From NCBI GenBank assembly GCA_009912175.1, contig WNDQ01000034.1, forward strand, positions 1-43,405: 43,405 bases of DNA, read 5' to 3'. The position numbers were made by a program, and so were the translations under genes. Below the pieces are notes generated by a model. That model did not search any database and was not told the DNA's origin. It was given only the letters and a program-made list of their open reading frames with translations. Numbering within the stretch: position 1 is the stretch's first letter; each line of letters opens with the position of its first letter. This DNA comes from Paracidovorax wautersii. Lineage in GTDB: Bacteria > Pseudomonadota > Gammaproteobacteria > Burkholderiales > Burkholderiaceae_C. Of this stretch, positions 34,674-43,245 are shown in pieces.

Positions 34674-35618
34674 ATGACGACACCCGAAACCTTGCTGCTG
34701 GTGCAGAAATGCGCGCACACCTTCAGCTTCTACAACCTGGCCAACGGCCAGGCCGACAAACACATCGTGCTGCCCAACTTCCCCCATGAGTTCACCGTGG
34801 ACCCGGTGCGCAAGCTGGCCTACGTGGGCCACTACGGCATCGAAACCGCCAGCCATCTGGGCGATGTGGGCGGGCACTCGGTGTTCGTGATCGACCTGGA
34901 ACAACGCGCCCATGTGCGCACCCTGAACATCTGGCCGTTCTACCGCCCCCATGGCTTGAGCGTCGATGCACAAGGCCGGCTGTATGTGATGTCGGAGGCC
35001 CACAACGTCCTGCTGCGTTTCTCCGATCCGATGCAGCGGCAAGTGCCCGATCTGGCGATTCCCTCCGGCGGCTACAAAACCCATTTGTTCGCCCTGACCC
35101 GCGACGCCCAGACCGCCTATGCGCTGAACCTGCTGTCCAACACGGTCACCAAGATCCGCCCGCACGACCCGACTTTCACACCGGTCGCCATGGTGCCCGG
35201 GCCGGTGCCCGAGGGCAACGTGCTGTCGGCCGACGAATCCCTGCTCTACGTGGCCAACCGGGGCGACGACACCCTGGTCGCCGTCGACACGGCCAGCATG
35301 CAGGTGGTGGCCAGGGGCAAGACCCGGCGCGACCCGAACCGCGTCTACCGCATCCAGGACGCGCGGGGCCAGGACCTGCTGCTCACCACCAACTCCGGCG
35401 AGCATTCCTTGTCGGTGTTCAACACCGATCTGCAGGAGCAGCGCTGTCTGGCCTTGCCCAGCAACCCGCTGGCGCTGTCCCTGCACCCGAGCGAACGCGC
35501 CGCGTTCATCTCCTTCCAGGATGACACCGTGCGCCGCCTGGACCTGGACCGCTTCGAATTCACCCAGACGCTCAAGACCTTGCGCGAACCCGACTCGTCC
35601 TACGTCTGGCAGCACTGA
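34674..35618 (+). CDS. Cytosolic beta-propeller protein A (YncE/lactonase-like), function unknown
   Basis: The 314-residue protein has no signal peptide or membrane segment. It shows repeated four-strand blade patterns with Asp-containing turns (VDPVRKLAYVGHYGIET; VDAQGRLYVMSEAHNVLLRF; LTRDAQTAYALNLLSNTVTK; LSADESLLYVANRGDDTLVA; LHPSERAAFISFQDDTVRRL), as in seven-bladed YVTN/6-phosphogluconolactonase propellers. Most members of the YncE group are exported, so a cytosolic form between an importer and sugar-acid enzymes suggests an enzyme or sensor. A paralog with the same opening (LLLV-K-C-H...LP-FPHEF-VD...AYVGHYG-ET) lies at 37482. Invariant His and Cys residues shared by both (KC-H, PHEF, GHYG, HLG, HLFALTRD) may form an active or metal site. 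Start 34674 lies 12 bases after the ATPase stop. Confidence 0.7.
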   Translation: MTTPETLLLVQKCAHTFSFYNLANGQADKHIVLPNFPHEFTVDPVRKLAYVGHYGIETASHLGDVGGHSVFVIDLEQRAHVRTLNIWPFYRPHGLSVDAQGRLYVMSEAHNVLLRFSDPMQRQVPDLAIPSGGYKTHLFALTRDAQTAYALNLLSNTVTKIRPHDPTFTPVAMVPGPVPEGNVLSADESLLYVANRGDDTLVAVDTASMQVVARGKTRRDPNRVYRIQDARGQDLLLTTNSGEHSLSVFNTDLQEQRCLALPSNPLALSLHPSERAAFISFQDDTVRRLDLDRFEFTQTLKTLREPDSSYVWQH

Positions 35619-35623
35619 AACCC

Positions 35624-36565
35624 ATGGCCGCCCCGCACGCACTGCCGCACGCCATGCCCATCGTGGACGCCCACCACCATCTGTGGGACCTGACGCGCGG
35701 CCGCTACCCCTGGCTGCAGCAGGACTACGACCCCCAGGCCTTCTTCCTGGGCGACTACCAGGCCTTGCGCCAGGACTTCATGCCGGCGGACTACCGCGCG
35801 GCCAGCGCCGGCTGCAACGTGATTGCCACGGTGCATGTGGAGGCCGAACGCGACCGCCACGAGCAGGTCGCCGAAACCGCCTGGCTGTCCGGGTTAAACG
35901 GCCGGCATGGCCTGCCCAACGCCGTGGTCGCCCATGTCTGGCTGGACCGCCCCGACACCGAAGAGCGCCTGCTGCAGCACCTGCAATACCCGATGGTGCG
36001 CGGCATTCGCAGCAAACCGGTCACGTCCGGCTCGCCCCAGCAGTCCGTGCGTGGCCAACCCGGCAGCATGCAAGACCCGGCCTGGCTGCGTGGCCTGTCG
36101 CTGTTGGAAAAGCATGGGCTGAGCTGGGACTTGCGTGTGCCCTGCTGGCACCTGGCCGAGGCCGCCGAGGTCGCAGCCCAATTTCCGGCCCTGCCGATCG
36201 TGCTGAACCACCACGGCTTCGCCTGGGACCGCAGCCCCGAGGGCCTGCAACGCTGGCGCACCGGCATGGAGGTTCTGGCGCGCCAGCCGAATGTGCACGT
36301 CAAGCTGTCCGAGTTTGGCCTGCGAGACCAGCCCTGGAGCTGGCCCGACAACCGCCGCATCCTGCGTGAAACCGTGGCGATCTTTGGCTGGCAGCGCTGC
36401 ATGTTCGCCAGCAACTTCCCCGTCGCGGGCCTGCGCGTTGGTTTTCAGGAGCTGGTCCAAGGCGTACTGGCCGCGCTGGCGCATCTCACCCTGGCGCAGC
36501 AGCAGGCCGTCATGGCCGGCAATGCGCTGCGCTTCTACCGTCTGCCCGGGAGCCTTTTGTCATGA
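35624..36565 (+). CDS. Amidohydrolase-family (COG3618) lactonase-like enzyme
   Basis: The 313-residue TIM-barrel hydrolase belongs to the amidohydrolase group that opens sugar lactones (L-fuconolactonase, L-rhamnono-lactonase) and muconolactones. The metal-site motif is VDAHHHLWD (His17, His19), then VHVEAERDRHEQVAE (His71, Glu73) and VLNHHGF (His196, His197). The strand-8 motif, usually GSDWP with catalytic Asp, reads FASNFPVAG with Asn264 instead. Start is ATG 35624, 5 bases after the propeller gene; ATG 35654 just before PIVDAHHH is an alternative. The stop overlaps the SMP-30 gene start (ATGA). Two different lactonase folds in one transcript suggest two lactone substrates or anomers. Confidence 0.85.
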   Translation: MAAPHALPHAMPIVDAHHHLWDLTRGRYPWLQQDYDPQAFFLGDYQALRQDFMPADYRAASAGCNVIATVHVEAERDRHEQVAETAWLSGLNGRHGLPNAVVAHVWLDRPDTEERLLQHLQYPMVRGIRSKPVTSGSPQQSVRGQPGSMQDPAWLRGLSLLEKHGLSWDLRVPCWHLAEAAEVAAQFPALPIVLNHHGFAWDRSPEGLQRWRTGMEVLARQPNVHVKLSEFGLRDQPWSWPDNRRILRETVAIFGWQRCMFASNFPVAGLRVGFQELVQGVLAALAHLTLAQQQAVMAGNALRFYRLPGSLLS

Positions 36566-37476
36566 ACCTAATTTTTGATGCCCGCCTGCAGCCCGTGCTG
36601 CAAGACGCCCAGCTGGAGCGCCTGTGCACCGGCGCCATCTGGAGCGAAGGCCCGGTGTGGCTGCACGAAGACGATTCCGTGCTGTGGAGCGACATTCCCA
36701 ACAACCGCATGCTGCGCTGGTCGCAGGCCGACGGCATGAGCGTGTGGCGCAATGGCGTGGAGTTCACCAACGGCCACACCCGTGATCTGAATGGCGACCT
36801 GCTGCACTGCTCGCACGGCCAGCGCGCGATTGTGCGCACGCCGCTGCGCAACGGCCGAATCGACGCCGCCACGGCCGACGCGGTGGTGGTGGACCGCTAC
36901 CTGGGCAAACGCCTGAATTCACCGAACGACATCGTGGTCAAACGCGATGGCAGCATCTGGTTCACCGATCCGCCCTACGGCATCTTGAGCAACCGCGAAG
37001 GCCACCAGGCGCCGGCGGAACAGGCTGCCAACCACGTGTTCTGCTCCAACCCCGCCACCGGTGTGCTGACCGCTGCCAGCGACTGGGTGCAGGAACCGAA
37101 CGGCCTGGCCTTCTCGCCGGATGAATCGCTGTTGTACGTGTCCGATACCTCGGCCGCCTTGGCGCCCGCAGGCCAGGGCCACCACCACATCGCCGTGTTC
37201 GACGTGGCAGCCGACAACCGCCTGCACAACCCCCGCGTCTTCGCCGAAGTCAGCCCCGGCCTGTCGGATGGTTTTCGTCTGGACGTGCAGGGCTGGATCT
37301 ACACCAGCAGCGAAGACAGCGTGCAGATCTACCACCCCGACGGCACGCTGCTGGGCAAGATTCCGGTGCCCGAAAAAATCGGCAACCTGTGCTTTGGCGG
37401 CCCTCGGCGCAACCAGTTGTTCATCGCCGCCAGCACCTCGCTGTACCGCATCACCCTCCACACCCAAGGGAACTGA
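36562..37476 (+). CDS. SMP-30/gluconolactonase-family lactonase
   Basis: This calcium- or zinc-dependent six-bladed propeller opens aldonolactones to aldonic acids. The 304-residue protein has the expected metal ligands: Glu29 (IWSEGPVWL), Asn122 (NSPNDIVVKRDGSIWFTD), Asn180 (QEPNGLAFSPDESLLYVSD) and Asp236 (GLSDGFRLDVQG). There is no signal peptide, so it acts in the cytoplasm, as in the oxidative arabinose and fucose routes. The start overlaps the amidohydrolase stop; the second propeller gene follows after 5 bases. It is the strongest assignment for lactone hydrolysis in this cluster. Confidence 0.93.
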   Translation: MNLIFDARLQPVLQDAQLERLCTGAIWSEGPVWLHEDDSVLWSDIPNNRMLRWSQADGMSVWRNGVEFTNGHTRDLNGDLLHCSHGQRAIVRTPLRNGRIDAATADAVVVDRYLGKRLNSPNDIVVKRDGSIWFTDPPYGILSNREGHQAPAEQAANHVFCSNPATGVLTAASDWVQEPNGLAFSPDESLLYVSDTSAALAPAGQGHHHIAVFDVAADNRLHNPRVFAEVSPGLSDGFRLDVQGWIYTSSEDSVQIYHPDGTLLGKIPVPEKIGNLCFGGPRRNQLFIAASTSLYRITLHTQGN

Positions 37477-37481
37477 AACCC

Positions 37482-38411
37482 ATGTCCCAAGACATCTTGC
37501 TGCTGGTCGAAAAATGCAGTCACTGCATGAGTTATTACGACATGGACAGCGGCGTGCGCCTGCACAGCATTGCCCTGCCCGACTTCCCGCATGAATTTGT
37601 GGTGGACGCCGCGCAGCGCTACGCCTACGTCGGCCACTACGGCGTGGAGACGTCCGGCCACCTGGGCGCGGGCGGCACGAGCATCCTGCAGATCGACATT
37701 GCCGAGAAAAGACTGGCCCGCACCATCGACATCGCGCCCTTCAACCGCCTGCACGGCATGCAGATGGACACGCAGGGCCGGCTCTACGCGTTGAGCGAGG
37801 ACCGCGCCCAGCTGGTGGTGCTGGACCACCCCGCCACCGACACCGCACCCCGCCGCGCCGTGCCCACGGGCGGCATCAAGTCGCACCTGTTCGCGCTCAC
37901 GCGCGACGGCCAGACGGCTTATGCGATGAACCTGCTGTCGCACACCGTGACCCAGTTCAAGCCCTACGACGCCACCTTCACTCCGGTGGCCTGCGCGCCC
38001 GGCGAAAAACCCGAGGGTTATGCCCTGAGCGAGGACGAAAAAACGCTGTACGTGACCTGCCGCTGGAGCAACACGCTGTGCGCCATCGACACGGCCACCA
38101 TGCAGGTCACCCGCAGCGCCCCCAGCCGGGACGACGCCACCCGCTTGTATCTGTACCGCGACGGCCGCCTGGTCGTCACCAACTACGGCGAACGCAGCCT
38201 GAGCATCGTCGACCCGGTCACGCTGCGCGAGCTGGCCCACATCCCCATGGAAGCCCGCGCGATTGCGCTGAGCTACCACCCCACCAAACCGCTGGCCCTG
38301 GTGAGCCAGGACAACGACAAGCTGGGTTACTTCAACATGGAGACGCTGAAGTTCGACCGCTTCATCGCCACCCAACGCGAGCCCGACGTGTCGCGGGTCA
38401 TCACCTTATGA
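37482..38411 (+). CDS. Cytosolic beta-propeller protein B, paralog of the protein at 34674
   Basis: The 309-residue protein has the same blade pattern and no signal peptide. Shared segments with protein A include LLLVEKCSHCMSYYDM, LPDFPHEFVVDAAQRYAYVG, HYGVETSGHLGAGGTS, SHLFALTRDGQTAYAMNLLS and PTKPLALVSQDNDKLGYFN. By eye nearly half of the first 120 positions are identical, so the two genes arose by duplication and then diverged, and both have been kept. Their positions on either side of an amidohydrolase and an SMP-30 lactonase suggest related roles, for example lactonase/cyclase activity or ligand sensing. The stop overlaps the start of the sugar ABC ATPase gene. No function is established for this group as far as I can tell. 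Confidence 0.7.
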   Translation: MSQDILLLVEKCSHCMSYYDMDSGVRLHSIALPDFPHEFVVDAAQRYAYVGHYGVETSGHLGAGGTSILQIDIAEKRLARTIDIAPFNRLHGMQMDTQGRLYALSEDRAQLVVLDHPATDTAPRRAVPTGGIKSHLFALTRDGQTAYAMNLLSHTVTQFKPYDATFTPVACAPGEKPEGYALSEDEKTLYVTCRWSNTLCAIDTATMQVTRSAPSRDDATRLYLYRDGRLVVTNYGERSLSIVDPVTLRELAHIPMEARAIALSYHPTKPLALVSQDNDKLGYFNMETLKFDRFIATQREPDVSRVITL

Positions 38412-39726
38412 GCACGCCCGTCGTTCGTATCCAGAACCTGGGCAAACGTTTCGGCGGCACCCAGGCGGTCGATGGTGTGTCGCTGGACCTGCACCGGGGC
38501 GAAATCCTGGCGCTGCTCGGCGAGAACGGCGCGGCTTTATCGACTGGAAACAGGCCGAGGTCAACGCCGCGCGTGTGCTGGGCCATGTGGGTTGCGACAT
38601 CGACCCGCGCCGCCGCGTCTTCACCCTGACCCGTGCCGAAAAATCGCTGCTGGCCATCGGCCGCGCGCTGGACACACAGGCCAAGGTGCTGGTGCTGGAC
38701 GAGCCCACGGCCAGCCTGCCCATGGCCGATGTGCAGCGTATGTTCGAGCTGCTGCGCCAGCTGAAAAGCGAGGGCGTGGCGATGATCTATGTGTCGCACC
38801 GGCTGGACGAGATCATGGCCATCTCCGACCGCGCCGCCGTGATGCGCGACGGCAAGCTGGTCGGCACCCGCACCACCGCGCAGACCACCGACACCGAGCT
38901 GGTGGAGCTGATCGTGGGCCGCAAGTTCGAGGGCCACCTGGCCAAGGCCGATGCACGCAACCAGGAAGTGGTGCTGTCGCTGGACCAGGTGTATGCGGCG
39001 AATGCCGGCCCGGTCAGCTTTCAGGCCCGCAAGGGCGAGGTGCTGGGCCTGATCGGCCTGCGCGGCGCGGGCCACGAGGCCATCAGCCGCGCGCTGTTCG
39101 GGCTGGCGGAGGTGTCGCAGGGTGGCATGCAGCTGGGCGGCAAAGCCATCGCCCCGCGCAACCCCGCGCACGCCATTGCACTGGGCGTGGGTCTGGTGGC
39201 CGCCGACCGGCTGGAAGAAAACCTGGGCGCCAATATGAGCGTGCAGGAGAACCTGTTCCCCAACCCCAAGCTGGTGCTCGGCTCCTTGCTGGCGCGCCTG
39301 CGCCGCAAAACTGAAGCGGCGCAAAGCCGCAAGCTGATCCAACAGTTCGACGTGAACCCGCCCGCGCCCCAGGCCGATGTGCAGAACCTCAGTGGCGGCA
39401 ATCAGCAAAAAGTGGTGCTGGCGCGCTGGATCAACCTGCAGCTGCCGCTGCTGATTCTGGAAGAACCCACGGCCGGCGTGGACGTGGGCGCCAAACGCCA
39501 GATCTACGACATCCTGCGCGAGCAGGCGAATGCCGGCGTCTGCGTGCTGGTGGTGTCCACCGACTTTGAAGAAGTCGCCAACGTCTGCACGCGCGCCCTG
39601 GTTTTTCGCGACGGCCACGTGGCCAACGAACTGACGGGCGACGCACTCAGCGTGGCCGGCCTGCTGGTCGCGGCGTCGGGCCAACAAAACACAACGACAA
39701 CATCAACGGAGACCCATCCATCATGA
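38408..39726 (+). pseudogene. Ribose-type sugar ABC ATPase with internal deletion
   Basis: The gene starts normally (ATG 38408; VVRIQNLGKRFGGTQAVDGV, then LALLGENGA) but breaks off inside the first Walker A, before GKST. At about 38530 it resumes in another frame at GFIDWKQAEVNAARVLGHVG and runs open to 39726. Compared with RbsA-type ATPases some 70 codons are missing, removing the Walker A lysine and Q-loop of the first nucleotide-binding domain, and the junction is out of frame. The rest is well kept: VLVLDEPTASLP, YVSHRLDEI, second-domain signature LSGGNQQKVVLARW and LEEPTAGVDVGAKRQIYDIL. Even the first-domain signature region is odd (LTRAEKSLLAIGRAL). A short repeat-like GGCGCGG at the junction fits a slippage deletion or a mis-assembly. 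As written, the importer of the next two genes lacks a working ATPase. Confidence 0.85.
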
Positions 39727-40832
39727 GCAGTTCCATCAAAGCCACGGCGCTGGAGCCGGACCCGTCCTTCGACAGCCAGCGCCAGGGTTTGCTGGCCAGC
39801 GTCAGCCAGCTGATCCCGGTCTACGGCCTGCCCGTCCTGGCGCTGGCGCTGATCCTGCTGTTTTCGGTGCTGCTGCCCGACAGCTTTCCCACGCTGTTCA
39901 ACCTGCGCTCCATCCTCAGCGACAAGTCGGTGATCGCCATATTGGCACTGGCCGCCACCATCCCGATGATGACCGGCAAGATCGACCTGACGGTGGGCTA
40001 CGGCATCGTGCTGTGGCACATCCTGGCGATCAGCCTGCAGACCCAGTTCGGCCTGTCCTGGCCGGCGGCGGTGGTCGTCGTGCTGCTGTGCGGCGCGCTG
40101 TTCGGCCTGCTCAACGGCATCCTGGTGGAGCAGGCGCAGATCGACTCCTTCATCGCCACGCTGGGCACCGGCACCGTGCTGTATGCCGTGGCGCTGTGGC
40201 ACAGCGGCGGCCGCCAGGTGCTGGGGGATCTGCCCGACGGCTTCCTGAACCTGGCCGGGGCCGACTTCCTCGGTCTTCCCATCACCGCCTTCTACGTTTT
40301 GGGAATCGCGGTGGCGCTGTGGCTGGTCAGCGAACACACGCCCATCGGCCGTGCGCTGTACGTGATCGGCTCCAACCCCAAGGCCGCCGTGCTCAACGGC
40401 ATCCCGCTGCAGAAATGCGTGATGGGTGCCTTCGTGGCCTCGGGCACCTTGTCGGCCTTTGCCGGCGTGGTGCTGGCCTCGCGCCTGCAGATCGGCCAGG
40501 CCGGTGTGGGGCTGGAGTTTTTGCTGCCGGCTCTGGTGGGCGCCTTTCTGGGCTCCACCACCATCCGGCCCGGGCGCGTCAACGTCTGGGGCACCCTGGT
40601 CGGCGTGGCGATCCTGGCCATCGGCATCTCGGGCATCCAGCAGTTTGGCGGCGCCTTTTTTGTCGAGCCACTGTTCAACGGGCTGACGCTGCTGGTCTCC
40701 ATCGGTATCGCCGGCTACGCGCAGCGCAAGCGCGGACTGTCCATCAAACGCCGGATTGCCGAGCTGCACATGGCGACGACCCCCAACGCACCGTCCACCG
40801 ACGCTGCACCGGCCCGCGTCCATCCGCACTAG
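39723..40832 (+). CDS. Ribose-type sugar ABC transporter permease
   Basis: The 369-residue inner-membrane protein belongs to the RbsC/XylH/AraH permease family. It has about 9-10 hydrophobic helices (LIPVYGLPVLALALILLFSV; WPAAVVVVLLCGALFGLLNG) and the family motif FIATLGTGTVLYAVALWHSG, then YVIGSNPKAAVLNGIPLQKC, followed by FLLPALVGAFLGSTTIRPGR. The start overlaps the ATPase stop (ATGA). With the receptor at 40912 it formed a complete importer until the ATPase was damaged. The substrate is probably a pentose, methylpentose or their lactone, judged from the enzymes around it. Confidence 0.93.
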   Translation: MSSSIKATALEPDPSFDSQRQGLLASVSQLIPVYGLPVLALALILLFSVLLPDSFPTLFNLRSILSDKSVIAILALAATIPMMTGKIDLTVGYGIVLWHILAISLQTQFGLSWPAAVVVVLLCGALFGLLNGILVEQAQIDSFIATLGTGTVLYAVALWHSGGRQVLGDLPDGFLNLAGADFLGLPITAFYVLGIAVALWLVSEHTPIGRALYVIGSNPKAAVLNGIPLQKCVMGAFVASGTLSAFAGVVLASRLQIGQAGVGLEFLLPALVGAFLGSTTIRPGRVNVWGTLVGVAILAIGISGIQQFGGAFFVEPLFNGLTLLVSIGIAGYAQRKRGLSIKRRIAELHMATTPNAPSTDAAPARVHPH

Positions 40833-40911
40833 GGCCTGTTCTGTAAGCAAGGCGCGTCATCACACCTTGCCCCGCAAATTCGAGCGATTTGAACAACAAA
40901 CGGAGACAACC

Positions 40912-42021
40912 ATGAAGACCCTGACTTTTTCCCTGCGCGCCATCGTGCTGGCCACTGCGGCCCTGGGCCTGGCCGGCCACGCCCTGGCCGATGATTTTCT
41001 GGAAGCCGCCAAACAGCGCGTCACCGCCGCCACGGCGCCGGTCGACCAATGGGACGGCCCGACCTCCGGTCCCAAAGCGGCGGTGGGCAAAACCGTGGTC
41101 TATGTGGCCGGCGACATGAAGAACGGCGGCCACCTCGGCACCTGGCAAGGCGTGCAGGAGGCCGGCAAGGCCATCGGCTGGAACATGCGTGTGATCGACG
41201 GCCAGGGCTCCGTCAGCGGCCGCACCGCCGCGCTGAACCAGGCACTGGCGCTCAAGCCGGACGGCATCGTCGTGGGTGGTTTTGACACCTCGGAACAGAA
41301 GGTGGCGTTTGCCGCCGCCACCAAGGCCAGCATCCCGCTGGTGGGCTGGCATTCGGGCGAGCAACCCGGCCCGAACCCGGCCGCCGGCCTGTTCGCCAAC
41401 GTGACCACGCTGCCCATCGACGTGTCGGAAACCGCCGCCTCGTGGGCCGTGGCCGACTCCAACGGCAAGGCCGGCGTGGTGATCTTCACCGACTCGCAGT
41501 ACGAGATCGCCATGTTCAAGGCGCGCGCCATGGAGGCCGTCATCAAGAAGTGCGGCGGCTGCACGGTGCTGAGCTTTGAAGACAGCCCCATCTCCGAAAG
41601 CTCGACCCGCATGCCCCAGCTGACCACCTCGCTGCTGCAGCGTTTTGGCGACAAGTGGACCCACTCGCTGGCCATCAACGACCTGTACTTCGACTTCATG
41701 GGCCTCACGCTGCGCGCGGCCGGCAAGAAGGGCGACGGCGAGCCCAAGGCCGTGTCGGCCGGCGACGGCTCGGAAGCCGCCTACCAGCGCATCCGCGCCA
41801 AACGCTACCAGGCCGGCACCGTGCCCGAGCCGCTGAACATGCAGGGCTGGCAACTGGTCGACGAACTGAACCGCGCCTTTGCCAAGGCGCCCTGGTCGGG
41901 CTACTCGGCCAAGGTGCACCTGGTCACCCCCGACAACGTCGGCAAGGACGGCGGGCCGAAAAACATCTTTGATCCCGACAACGGCTACCGCACGCACTAC
42001 AAGGCCATCTGGGGCAAATAA
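40912..42021 (+). CDS. Sugar ABC transporter solute-binding protein (family 1 type)
   Basis: This periplasmic receptor has 369 residues and a Sec signal (LRAIVLATAALGLAGHALA, cleavage before DDFLEA). The body follows the ribose/LacI-like binding fold: VVYVAGDMKNGGHLGTWQGV, IDGQGSVSGRTAALNQALAL, DGIVVGGFDTSEQKVAFAAA and ANVTTLPIDVSETAASWAVA. ATG 40912 is preceded by GGAGACAACC. It lies 79 bases after the permease gene and is followed after 66 bases by the 2-keto-3-deoxy acid dehydratase gene, tying uptake to that pathway. Confidence 0.93.
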   Translation: MKTLTFSLRAIVLATAALGLAGHALADDFLEAAKQRVTAATAPVDQWDGPTSGPKAAVGKTVVYVAGDMKNGGHLGTWQGVQEAGKAIGWNMRVIDGQGSVSGRTAALNQALALKPDGIVVGGFDTSEQKVAFAAATKASIPLVGWHSGEQPGPNPAAGLFANVTTLPIDVSETAASWAVADSNGKAGVVIFTDSQYEIAMFKARAMEAVIKKCGGCTVLSFEDSPISESSTRMPQLTTSLLQRFGDKWTHSLAINDLYFDFMGLTLRAAGKKGDGEPKAVSAGDGSEAAYQRIRAKRYQAGTVPEPLNMQGWQLVDELNRAFAKAPWSGYSAKVHLVTPDNVGKDGGPKNIFDPDNGYRTHYKAIWGK

Positions 42022-42087
42022 GCCCCGCAAGCCTGTGCGCCCCATTGAAAACCGAACATCGCAACGCCCCATCACCCGAGCCTGACC

Positions 42088-43017
42088 ATGACCACTGCCA
42101 CCTCACCACGCTACCGCGGCATCTTCCCGGTGGTTCCCACCACCTTCCACCCCGACGGCACGCTGGACCTGGCCAGCCAGAAACGTCGCCTGGATTTCAT
42201 GATCGACTCCGGCGTCGATGGCCTGTGCATCCTGGCCAACTTCTCCGAGCAGTTCCTGATCGCCGACGACGAGCGCGAAATCCTCACACGCACGGCGCTC
42301 GAACACGTGGCCGGCCGCGTGCCCGTGATCGTGACCACCACGCACACCAGCACACGCATCTGCGCCGAACGCAGCCACCGCGCGCAGGCCATGGGCGCGG
42401 CCATGGTGATGGTCATGCCGCCCTACCACGGCGCCACCTTCCGTTTTGGCGAGACACAGATCCACAACTTCTTTCAGGGTGTCTCGGACGCCATCGACAT
42501 CCCCATCATGATTCAGGACGCGCCTGCGGCCGGCACGCCGCTGTCGCCGGCCTTCCTGGCCAGCATGGCGCGCGAAATCGAGCAGGTCCGCTACTTCAAG
42601 ATGGAAACCACTGGCGCGGCGGGCAAGCTGCGCGAGCTGATCGTGCTGGGCGGCGAGGCCATCGAAGGCCCGTGGGACGGCGAGGAAGCCATCACCCTGC
42701 TGGCCGACCTCGAAGCCGGCGCCACCGGTTCGATGACGGGCGGTGGTTTTGCCGATGGGATCCGCCCCATCATCGAAGCCTTCCGCAAGGGCGACAAGGA
42801 CCAGGTCTTCGCGCAGTACCAACGCTGGCTGCCGCTGATCAACCACGAAAACCGCCAGGCCGGCTTTCTGGCCGCCAAGGCCCTGATGAAGCAAGGCGGC
42901 GTGATCGACTGCGACGCACCGCGCTCGCCCTGGCCGCCCCTGCACCCCGAAGTGCGCCGCCAGCTCATCGACATCGCACGCCGGCTCGACCCGCTGGTGC
43001 TGCGCTGGGCGCGATAG
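42088..43017 (+). CDS. L-2-keto-3-deoxyarabonate dehydratase-like DHDPS-family enzyme
   Basis: This Schiff-base enzyme of the dihydrodipicolinate synthase family has 309 residues, the length of the Azospirillum-type L-2-keto-3-deoxyarabonate dehydratase that makes 2-oxoglutarate semialdehyde. Landmarks: RYRGIFPVVPTTFHPDGTLD at the N-terminus, FMIDSGVDGLCILANFSEQF, VMVMPPYHGATFRFGE (Tyr113), MIQDAPAAGTPLS and Lys171 in VRYFKMETTGAAGK as Schiff-base lysine. IEGPWDGEEAITLLADLEAG and HENRQAGFLAAKALMKQGGV match my memory of that enzyme. An aldolase on the same fold is the alternative. The aldehyde dehydrogenase gene following at 43246 fits the dehydratase reading. Confidence 0.85.
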   Translation: MTTATSPRYRGIFPVVPTTFHPDGTLDLASQKRRLDFMIDSGVDGLCILANFSEQFLIADDEREILTRTALEHVAGRVPVIVTTTHTSTRICAERSHRAQAMGAAMVMVMPPYHGATFRFGETQIHNFFQGVSDAIDIPIMIQDAPAAGTPLSPAFLASMAREIEQVRYFKMETTGAAGKLRELIVLGGEAIEGPWDGEEAITLLADLEAGATGSMTGGGFADGIRPIIEAFRKGDKDQVFAQYQRWLPLINHENRQAGFLAAKALMKQGGVIDCDAPRSPWPPLHPEVRRQLIDIARRLDPLVLRWAR

Positions 43018-43152
43018 AAATGGCCCCTCGGTCCATCGCTGCGCGATGACCCGATCCCCCAGGGGGATGCTTTTTATCTTGGGGCGGCCCGGCGATAAAA
43101 AATGGCCCCTCGGCCCATCGCTGCGCGATGACCCGATCCCCCAAGATAAAAA
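43018..43152. repeat. Tandem palindromic repeat with inverted flanks
   Basis: Two copies of a 43-44 base unit starting AAATGGCCCCTCGG lie at 43018-43060 and 43100-43143, differing at one position. Each contains the small hairpin CATCGC-TGC-GCGATG. Copy B is flanked by perfect 14-base arms TTTTTATCTTGGGG (43071-43084) and CCCCAAGATAAAAA (43139-43152). Another hairpin, ATCCCCC-A-GGGGGAT, ends copy A. The 228-base gap between the dehydratase and aldehyde dehydrogenase genes holds this element and, in its last 90 bases, the next gene's leader. It looks like a mobile REP/BIME-type unit; it may also act as a partial terminator. Confidence 0.7.
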
Positions 43153-43245
43153 CGCCACGCACACGTCCATCACAAGGCGTGCAGACGTCGCGCTGGCCAG
43201 CCGGCTCTACGGCTGATTCGTCCCGATTTTTCCCCGGAGCTTTTG

